This document shows, piece by piece, positions 1 through 6,996 of a stretch of 64,000 nt of DNA. How positions within the stretch are numbered: the stretch's first letter is position 1; each line of letters starts with the position of its first letter. The stretch is from SpSt-539 sp964549445 (lineage in GTDB: Bacteria; Planctomycetota; Phycisphaerae; UBA1845; UTPLA1), in the NCBI GenBank assembly GCA_964549445.1, contig CAZJVS010000018.1, forward strand, positions 29,263 to 93,262, written 5' to 3'. Under the pieces are notes generated by a model. It saw only the letters and a list, made by a program, of their open reading frames with translations. It searched no databases and was not told the origin of the DNA. Both the position numbers and the translations under genes were made by a program.

Positions 1-1305
1 TTCGAGCCGGGCTCGTTCACCGGTTTCTGCAACGGTACGATCGAGCGGACTTGGTCGGCAACCGACGACTGCGGCAACTCTGCCTCCTGCGCACAGGTCA
101 TCACCGTGCAGGATACGGTCGCTCCGATGATCACCTGTCCGGCAAGCATCACCGTCAACGCCGATGCCGGCGGCTGCACCGCCAGCGTCAGCGTCGGTAC
201 TGCTACGGCCACCGACAATTGCGACCCGTCGCCGAATGTTGTCGGCGTCCGGAGCGACAGCCAACCGCTCAACGCGCCCTATCCGAGCGGCGTAACCACG
301 ATCACGTGGACGGCGACCGATCGCTGCGGCAACTCCTCGAATTGCCCGCAGACTGTGACCGTCGCCGCCTTCAACGCGGTCGTGGGCGTCAACGTCGAGT
401 TGCAGGGCAACTTCGGCTCGACGCCGGTCATGCGGTGCATCCGCTTCGTCGGCATCAACGGCAACTGCACCGCCGCCAGCACGAGCGTGACGCTCAAGTT
501 CATCGATCACGACGCGACACCCGGAACGCCGCTGCGGGCCATCGTCCCGTCGGTGGACAATCCGCTGCCGATCCTCCTGCCGTGCGGCAATTACACGGCC
601 ATGTGCGTCAAGGATGAGCAGCACACGCTGTGGGAGACGGTTGCGATCTTCGACTCCGGCAGCCAGTACACGGCCGCAAGCACGGCCCTGCTGCGGGGCG
701 GCGACACTGACAACGACAGCGATGTCGACATTAACGATGTTACGTTCTACCTCTCCAAGTTCGGCTTCCCGGCTGCGGCCGGCGGCTGCCCCTGGAACGG
801 AACGCGTGACGCCGACTTCGACAACGACGGCGTTGACTTCGGTCCCGATTACAACTTCCTTTCGGGGAACTGGCTCCAGTTCTCGTCGTGCCCGTGCACA
901 TTGTTGCAGGCACCGCCGGGCGGCGGCAATCGACCGGGCCTCCGGCCGGTGCCGGTCATCGACGCAACCGAGGTGGCGCCCGACGTCGCACTCCGGGCCG
1001 ATCTGACCAAGGATGGCAAGATCGACTACCGCGACGTGGAGGCCTTCGAGAAGGCTCATGGGCTCCCGAACACGCTTTCCGTGAAGATGAAGATCTCCGC
1101 GGCGACAGCGGACCTGAGCAACGCCGCCGACACCGGGACTTCGGGGCTGTCGAAAGACACGGCTGCCGCCATCAGTGAAACGGTTCCGGTGAAGTCCGCC
1201 GTAAAGACGCCCGTCGTCGAGAGTGCGCCGGGCGCCGTGCAAGTGATCCCGGCGGAGAGCGTCAGGGCGGTAACGCCCGTCGCACGGGAGGAGATGAAGA
1301 AGTAG
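1..1305 (+). CDS. Secreted HYR-domain protein with dockerin-like C-terminus (5' partial)
   Basis: The reading frame is open from base 1, so the N-terminus lies outside the window; 434 residues are visible. The first ~120 residues hold one complete and one partial HYR-type Ig-like domain (repeated TDNC/TDRCGN and ADAGGCTASV motifs). From about residue 127 comes a module with the signature CGNYTAMCVKDEQHTL, then a Ca-binding dockerin-like stretch around residue 231 (DTDNDSDVDINDV and DADFDNDGVDFGPDYN) and a second EF-like loop near 332 (DLTKDGKIDYRDVEAF). The low-complexity Ala/Ser/Val tail is probably a linker. The C-terminal ~270 residues are paralogous to the end of the next gene, which reads in the same direction. 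An extracellular structural or adhesive role is inferred; no enzymatic motif is seen. Confidence 0.85.
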   Translation, partial: FEPGSFTGFCNGTIERTWSATDDCGNSASCAQVITVQDTVAPMITCPASITVNADAGGCTASVSVGTATATDNCDPSPNVVGVRSDSQPLNAPYPSGVTTITWTATDRCGNSSNCPQTVTVAAFNAVVGVNVELQGNFGSTPVMRCIRFVGINGNCTAASTSVTLKFIDHDATPGTPLRAIVPSVDNPLPILLPCGNYTAMCVKDEQHTLWETVAIFDSGSQYTAASTALLRGGDTDNDSDVDINDVTFYLSKFGFPAAAGGCPWNGTRDADFDNDGVDFGPDYNFLSGNWLQFSSCPCTLLQAPPGGGNRPGLRPVPVIDATEVAPDVALRADLTKDGKIDYRDVEAFEKAHGLPNTLSVKMKISAATADLSNAADTGTSGLSKDTAAAISETVPVKSAVKTPVVESAPGAVQVIPAESVRAVTPVAREEMKK

Positions 1306-1423
1306 CCGGAGGGCGGCGGCGGCATGCGGTTTTGAGCTTGACCGACCCTTCGCAGGGACTGAACGCGCGGAGCGCAGGCTGCGGATGTCATCGGAGCGTG
1401 GCATCGGGTTATGAGGCTCGGTT

Positions 1424-1450
1424 GGAGCGGAGCCAAGCAAACTCCGCTCC
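1424..1450. other. Perfect 9-bp hairpin between secreted-protein genes
   Basis: GGAGCGGAG (1424-1432) and CTCCGCTCC (1442-1450) form a perfect stem with a 9-nt loop, about 120 bases after the upstream stop and 100 before the next start. There is no U-tract, so it is not a classical intrinsic terminator. It may act with Rho or as an mRNA end structure. The rest of 1306-1550 shows nothing recognisable except the AAAGGAGA ribosome binding site before 1551. Confidence 0.4.
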
Positions 1451-1550
1451 CATTTGAAGAGGATCGTACTGGCGCGCTCGATTCGTCCGCACATCGGCCC
1501 GCGTCCCTGGGCCGCGCCGACGTGAGCGAATCAAAGGAGAACGGTGTCCT

Positions 1551-4500
1551 ATGTGTTGCACTCGAATAGGGTTTTCGGCCGTCCTTTCCGTTTCGGTATT
1601 GCTACTCGGCGCGCTTGCTGATGCCGCGCCGCCGTCCGGCCGACCGCCATGCAAGGCTCCCGGCGTCGTCACATTCGGTATGGAAGGCTTGAAAACGAGC
1701 GAGTCGGTCGGCTCGGCCGCGCAGAAGCCGGCAGCCCGGCCGGCCGCGACCCCACGGGGCGGGCCGAATTATGTTCTGGAGCTTCATTGGTCATCCGCGC
1801 CGAACGCCTTCGGTTCAACTTCTTTCCCGTTCAACGGCGGGGCGGCCTGTACGACCGGCAATTGGATCGACAACGCCGAGCACGGCGTGCGGACGCCGGT
1901 TTCTCCCTGCGGACCGGACCCGCGCCGGTACGCCGACGTCACCAACACAACGCAGGACGTTCGTCGCACGACCGTCACCTGCTTCAACAGTTGGAATGGC
2001 TCGACGACGGATTCGCTTGCCCCGGGCGAGTATGGCGAGCGAATGCACCTGGTCTATCGCTTCCGCGATACCAATGGCGGTCTCGTCAAGCTTGAGTACC
2101 TGAAGAACATCGAGATCGACTACACCTACGACGGCAACACCTACTACACATTCTCGCTTCTGGGCGATGGGGTCGACTTCACGCCGGCCACGACCTTCAA
2201 CGGCAGCAGCCGAACCGGCTTCAACCTGGGCCGAGTCACATCGGGCAACGCCGCCGTTCAGGAAATCGTCGGCAACTTCGGCCTCGGGTTCGCTCCAACC
2301 TGTTGCGACACCACCTGTGCCGGGCAGGAGCAATCGGGCCTGAACGCCCTGATCGGCGACCTTTCCACCTACCTTACGAAATTTCGGGCGCGGATGACCG
2401 TTGACGATGGTGTTAACGCGCCGGAGGACTTTGCCGCCGACGTCTTCTTCGGACCGCCGTGCCCCAACCGCATGAGTCTCGACATCGTCGACCCGCAGGG
2501 CTGCTACAAGGAAGGCGACATCATCACCGTCCAACTCAACATGGCCTGCCCGTCGGGATTCGTGAACGGCTATGCCGCCTTCCTGCAATACGACGACACG
2601 ATTCTGACATTCAAGCCGCTGTTAAGTGCCTACAACACGTCGCCGCCCGATCCGTTCTCGACTCACATCCAGCCGATGGCGACGTCGGAGATATCCGCCG
2701 GCAAGATCAATCTGGACGGGTCAGATGTCGTAAACGGGCCAGGCACGAATACAGACCGCTTGCTCGCCACGCTCAAGTTCCAGGTCAACGCCCTCAATGA
2801 CGGTGCGACGACCAATATCTTCCATCGCGTTGCTACAGGTGGGTTCCAGTCGGAACTCAGTCTCAACGGCGTTCCCTACGTGACGAACCGCGTCGATTCG
2901 GCCACCTTCGGCATCGACCAGACGGACCCGGAGATTGACTGTCCGCCTGATGTTGGACCGGTCCCCTGTCTGTCCGATGTGCCTGCGGCCGCCACCAACC
3001 TCGCCGAGTTCGAGGCCCAGGGCGGCAGCGCGAGCGATCCGACGAGCTTCTGCGGCGGTGTCAGCGTCACGCACGTCGGCGATTCATCATCCGGTAACTG
3101 CCAGACCGGTCAGGTCACGATCACGCGAACGTACATGGCCACCGACACCGCGGGTAACACGGCCACGTGCGACCAGACTATCACCGTCGCGCAGGACAAC
3201 ATCCCGCCGGACATCGACAGCCAGCCGCCGACGAAGTTCGTCGATTGCATGGATGAGGTGCCGCCGCCGTATGCCGACCTCGATGCGGCGATTGCCAACG
3301 GGCTGGAGGTAACCGATTCCTGCAACATGACGCTGCAGCTCATCAATACTTTCCAGCAGGGCCTGTGCCCGACGCTGATCGTCCGCGACTACCACGTCGT
3401 AGATGAGTGCGGGAACTACGCTTCGTTCAAGGATGTCATCATTGTCGATGACAACGACGCTCCAACGATAGCGGGCAGCAACACGTCGGTCTCGGTGGAC
3501 GCGCTCTGCCAGGCGACGGCGACATTGCTCATCACGGTAGAAGACAACTGCGGCGTGCTGAAGGAAGACGTAACGGTCAACATCAGCACGGCAGGACTTG
3601 CAACGTTTGATCTGTCGAGCCCGTACACCAAGACGCAGATCAACCCGAAGAAGGTAGAGGTGTCCGTCAGCGTGCCCGTTTCGAACTTGCAGGGATGCAC
3701 ACCACCGGTCACGGTCACGGCGGCGGTGTCCGCGATGGATGCCTGCGGCAACGCGGTCGGCCCGACCAACTTCACCGCCACGGTGAATGACACAACTAAT
3801 CCGGTCGCGTCGATTACCGTCATCGGCGGCAACGTTGACGCCAGCTGCGAAAAGGTCGTGACGTTTTCGGGCACGGTGACGGACAATTGCTGCATCAATG
3901 CAGCCAGCGTCACGGCGGTCCCGAGTCTGACGACCGGCAATGCGACCCTCACACTTCAGCCGATCAGCATCCTTCAGGTCGACGGCAAGACGATCTCGGT
4001 TTCGGGCAGCGTTCTCGTGTCGAATCTGACGAGTTGCCCTGCAACCGTGAAGGTGACCGTCAGCGGCCAGGATTGTTGCCTCAATCCGGTATCCGTAGCG
4101 CCGACGGCCAACGTGAACGACGTGACGCCGCCGACGGTGTTGTGTAGCAACATCACCGTTCCGGCTGACGCGGGCGGCTGCACGGCGTCGGTGACGATGA
4201 CTGCATCGGCGTCCGACAACTGTGCCGGCGGACCGCTCCCGGTCAGCTACTTCGCCGACCTGGACACCAACGGCAGCTACGAAACGCCGATCAGTAATCC
4301 TTATGTCTTCGGCCAGGGAACGACCAACGTGCAGGCGCAGGCCACGGACAACTGCTCCAACACCGGCACCTGTAACTTCAGCGTGCAAGTGCTGGGGATT
4401 AACAAGGTCAAGGTGACGGTGATCCTGCAGGGCGTCTCGAATTCGACGTCACGCTGCATTCGCTTCATTCCGACACCGAGCGCCTGCGCCGCAAATCTGG

Positions 4501-5168
4501 TGAACACGCTCAACTTCGGCGGCGCGCCGCCCGTCAGCGCAGTCGACGTTCTCGTGGATATTCCGTGCGGGAACTACACCGGCCTCTGCGCGAAGGATGA
4601 GCAGCACACGCTCAGCGACTCGCATTCGATTTCAATCAGCGGGCCGATCTATGTCGCCAGCGGCTCCTATCTCCTCCGCGGCGGCGACACCGATAACGAC
4701 AACGACGTTGACATCAACGACGTCACGTTGTTCCTCTTCCAGTTTGGAACGCCGGCCGTCTCTGGTGGATGTCCGTGGAACGGAACACGCGACGCCGACT
4801 TCGACGACGACGGCGTGCGGTTCGGTCCGGACTACAACTTCCTCAGTGGCAACTGGCAGCAATTCACCGGCTGCTGCAATCCGACCGGCTGGCCGCTTCT
4901 GGCGCCTCCGGGCGGCTCGGACCATCCGGTCGCCATTCAGCCAGCCGAAGCGTTTGAGTTATCGGTCCCTGTATCGCGGCTGTCGAAGACCATGGCGAGA
5001 AAGGTCGATCTTAACAGTGACGGAGTTGTCGACGTTCTTGATGTAGAATTGTTTGAAACACGGAACCGCCTCGATCATCGGCTTTCGAACGCGATTCACT
5101 CGACGCTGCAAGGATCGGCTTCGATGGAAGTTGCAAGACCGGAATCGATGGAGGCCTCGAAGCCGTAG
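1551..5168 (+). CDS. Large secreted protein: cohesin-like, HYR repeats, dockerin-like tail
   Basis: 1205 residues. The ATG at 1551 is preceded by AAAGGAGA about ten bases upstream, and residues 1-26 form a signal peptide (LSVSVLLLGALADAAPP). A cohesin-like beta domain lies at about 305-455 (GDIITVQLNMACPSGF, FLQYDDTILTFKPL). HYR or similar Ig-like repeats run from ~460 to ~940 with many paired cysteines (TDNCC, ADAGGCTASVTM). The C-terminal module starting near 952 carries CGNYTGLCAKDEQHTL. A dockerin-like Ca-binding segment follows at ~1041 (DTDNDNDVDINDV, DADFDDDGVRFGPDYN), with a last EF-like loop at ~1150 (DLNSDGVVDVLDVELF). The last ~270 residues parallel the preceding gene. It is probably an exported, surface-associated structural protein; substrate unknown. 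Confidence 0.85.
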   Translation: MCCTRIGFSAVLSVSVLLLGALADAAPPSGRPPCKAPGVVTFGMEGLKTSESVGSAAQKPAARPAATPRGGPNYVLELHWSSAPNAFGSTSFPFNGGAACTTGNWIDNAEHGVRTPVSPCGPDPRRYADVTNTTQDVRRTTVTCFNSWNGSTTDSLAPGEYGERMHLVYRFRDTNGGLVKLEYLKNIEIDYTYDGNTYYTFSLLGDGVDFTPATTFNGSSRTGFNLGRVTSGNAAVQEIVGNFGLGFAPTCCDTTCAGQEQSGLNALIGDLSTYLTKFRARMTVDDGVNAPEDFAADVFFGPPCPNRMSLDIVDPQGCYKEGDIITVQLNMACPSGFVNGYAAFLQYDDTILTFKPLLSAYNTSPPDPFSTHIQPMATSEISAGKINLDGSDVVNGPGTNTDRLLATLKFQVNALNDGATTNIFHRVATGGFQSELSLNGVPYVTNRVDSATFGIDQTDPEIDCPPDVGPVPCLSDVPAAATNLAEFEAQGGSASDPTSFCGGVSVTHVGDSSSGNCQTGQVTITRTYMATDTAGNTATCDQTITVAQDNIPPDIDSQPPTKFVDCMDEVPPPYADLDAAIANGLEVTDSCNMTLQLINTFQQGLCPTLIVRDYHVVDECGNYASFKDVIIVDDNDAPTIAGSNTSVSVDALCQATATLLITVEDNCGVLKEDVTVNISTAGLATFDLSSPYTKTQINPKKVEVSVSVPVSNLQGCTPPVTVTAAVSAMDACGNAVGPTNFTATVNDTTNPVASITVIGGNVDASCEKVVTFSGTVTDNCCINAASVTAVPSLTTGNATLTLQPISILQVDGKTISVSGSVLVSNLTSCPATVKVTVSGQDCCLNPVSVAPTANVNDVTPPTVLCSNITVPADAGGCTASVTMTASASDNCAGGPLPVSYFADLDTNGSYETPISNPYVFGQGTTNVQAQATDNCSNTGTCNFSVQVLGINKVKVTVILQGVSNSTSRCIRFIPTPSACAANLVNTLNFGGAPPVSAVDVLVDIPCGNYTGLCAKDEQHTLSDSHSISISGPIYVASGSYLLRGGDTDNDNDVDINDVTLFLFQFGTPAVSGGCPWNGTRDADFDDDGVRFGPDYNFLSGNWQQFTGCCNPTGWPLLAPPGGSDHPVAIQPAEAFELSVPVSRLSKTMARKVDLNSDGVVDVLDVELFETRNRLDHRLSNAIHSTLQGSASMEVARPESMEASKP

Positions 5169-5327
5169 CAACGATCGACTGGCGCCGGCTGCACTTCGCG
5201 GCTAGTCCGTCGAAGCGCGGCCGGCGTCCAAAGGGAAAGAACGCGGCTGCCGTTCGCGGCTCGGCATGAGGCGCCGATCGCGGCGGCCTAGTTGATAGAC
5301 AAGGGTTTCTCAGCCAGGAGCTGTATC

Positions 5328-6089
5328 ATGGGAATTTCGCTGAAGAAGGTCTTCGGGGTGATCGCGATCTGGGCGTTGACCACAACTGTTCCTCGAGTGG
5401 TCCTCGCAAGCGTTGACATGATCCTCTCTCCCACGCCGCAGACGAAGGCCGTCGGGCAAATCGTCGAGATCACGCTCAGCGTCCGCGCCTCCGGAGCTGT
5501 CCCCGAGCAGTTCTCAGGGCTCGACGCGATTCTCTCCTGGGATTCGACCAAGCTTCAGTTCATCAACGCCGATACGTCTGTCGCGGGGTACCCCTGGCTT
5601 CAGGCCGGCTTTTTCAACAACCCGGACGGACTGAACAATCCGCCCAACCCAACGGCCGGGAAGGGCGACTACACAGTGCTGGCGATTCCCGGCTCGCCTG
5701 CGGTTGCCCCAGTTGGGCCCGCAGAACTGATCGTTGTCAAGTTCCGCTTCCAAGCTATCGGGGGCACGCCGGGCACTGTGGTCACGCTGCTTCCTACATT
5801 TGGCACCTTCAGCCGCACGCGCGTCTACGGCCCGACGCCGGGAAGCGATGTGACCGGCAATATCAACACGTCGGTCACGATCAAAATCGTCGCGCCGTGC
5901 TCGCCCACCGTCGGCGACGTAAACGGCGACACGGTCATCACCGCGGCCGACATCGACGCCGCGATCGCCGTGTACCTCGGATTCGATACCAACCCCGCCC
6001 ACATCGTCGCCGCCGACGCCAACTGCGACGGACTGGCCAACGGGGCCGATATCCAGTTGTTCATCGAGTACGTCTGGATATTCCTCTAG
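5328..6089 (+). CDS. Secreted cohesin-like and dockerin-domain protein
   Basis: 253 residues. The ATG at 5328 is chosen over an upstream in-frame TTG (5292) because AGGAG sits seven bases before it and it places a signal peptide at the N-terminus (KKVFGVIAIWALTTTVPRVVLA). Residues ~30-185 are a cohesin-like beta-sandwich (GQIVEITLSVRASG, LDAILSWDSTKLQFINA, LIVVKFRFQAIG). Residues ~195-253 are a type I dockerin with two Ca loops (DVNGDTVITAADIDAAI and DANCDGLANGADIQLF). A cohesin and dockerin on one small polypeptide could allow self-association or binding to the dockerin-bearing neighbours; this is inference. It is the third consecutive same-strand secreted gene. Confidence 0.8.
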   Translation: MGISLKKVFGVIAIWALTTTVPRVVLASVDMILSPTPQTKAVGQIVEITLSVRASGAVPEQFSGLDAILSWDSTKLQFINADTSVAGYPWLQAGFFNNPDGLNNPPNPTAGKGDYTVLAIPGSPAVAPVGPAELIVVKFRFQAIGGTPGTVVTLLPTFGTFSRTRVYGPTPGSDVTGNINTSVTIKIVAPCSPTVGDVNGDTVITAADIDAAIAVYLGFDTNPAHIVAADANCDGLANGADIQLFIEYVWIFL

Positions 6090-6225
6090 CACCGGTCGGC
6101 GCCGTCACGTCCCCGCTGCGCTCAATGTGTCCGCTCGCGCGATCGCTCGTCACGGCGTAGCCGATGCAGGTCTGATCGCGTAGATTCTTGTCCGATGCAC
6201 GCATCGGCCGAGAATTGAGACCAGA

Positions 6226-6996
6226 GTGGACGGACCCTTCACGACATCGGCGGACCCTGCACTGATCGACCTGTTCCGGGCCGAATCGGATACGCACATC
6301 CCCGTGCTCAGCCAGGGCCTCCTCGCGCTCGAAAAACGGGCCGCCGACGACGCCGCCATCGCCTCGATGATGCGCGCCGCCCACTCCATCAAGGGCGCCG
6401 CCCGCATTGTCGGAATCGACGCCGCCGTGCGCGTCGCTCACGCGATGGAAGATTGCTTCACGGCTGCGAAGGAGAACGCCGCAGTTCTGTCGAGCGACTC
6501 GGTGGACGTCCTGCTGCAAGGGGTCGACGCCCTCCAGCGCATTTGCGCACTTCAACCCGAATCCGACATGACCGAGGCGTGGCTCGCATCTCTCGTCGAG
6601 CAGCTCGCCGGCGTCAAAGCGGGCCGCGCGCCGATGCGTGCCAAGATTGCACCGGCAACACCGGCGCAGCATGTCGAACCGGCTCCGGCTCCGGTGGGTG
6701 CTGATTCGACCGCCGAGATCCGCGTGACGCTGCCGGCCGAGTTCGAGGCCCGCGCCGCCGAGGCCGTGCGCGGCCAATTGCTCGAAGGCCTTGGTGCGGG
6801 CCCAGTCGCAATTCGACTCGACTTCGCCGGCGTGAACGACATCAGCACTGAAGCCCTCGCACTTCTGGCATCGCTGGCGCGCGAAGTCGCGCGGCCGGAC
6901 GTCGCGACGACGCTTCGCGCCGAAGGTGTCTCTCCGCCGGTGGCGGCGCTGCTTCGGACGACAGGATTGGAGCGGGCACTCGGCCCGGGCGGATGA
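6226..6996 (+). CDS. HPt-STAS fusion protein (phosphotransfer / anti-sigma antagonist)
   Basis: 256 residues from a GTG at 6226; the ribosome binding site is weak. Residues ~8-110 are an HPt domain with the phospho-accepting His near 53 in AAHSIKGAAR, as in CheA P1 domains. An Ala/Pro linker leads to a STAS domain at ~162-256 (EIRVTLPAEFEARAAE, IRLDFAGVNDISTEAL). The Asp-Ile-Ser keeps a Ser roughly where SpoIIAA has its phosphorylated Ser58. It overlaps CheA by ATGA, so it is the first gene of the che operon. The inferred role is to take phosphate from a receiver and couple it to a STAS partner switch. The HPt/receiver and HsbA-like STAS parts recall the Pseudomonas HptB-HsbR-HsbA pathway, where these are separate proteins. 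Confidence 0.85.
   Translation: MDGPFTTSADPALIDLFRAESDTHIPVLSQGLLALEKRAADDAAIASMMRAAHSIKGAARIVGIDAAVRVAHAMEDCFTAAKENAAVLSSDSVDVLLQGVDALQRICALQPESDMTEAWLASLVEQLAGVKAGRAPMRAKIAPATPAQHVEPAPAPVGADSTAEIRVTLPAEFEARAAEAVRGQLLEGLGAGPVAIRLDFAGVNDISTEALALLASLAREVARPDVATTLRAEGVSPPVAALLRTTGLERALGPGG

Noticed and set aside
1424..1450. Intrinsic terminator after the first gene
   Set aside because: A perfect hairpin exists, but no T-run follows on either strand and it lies ~120 bases from the stop.
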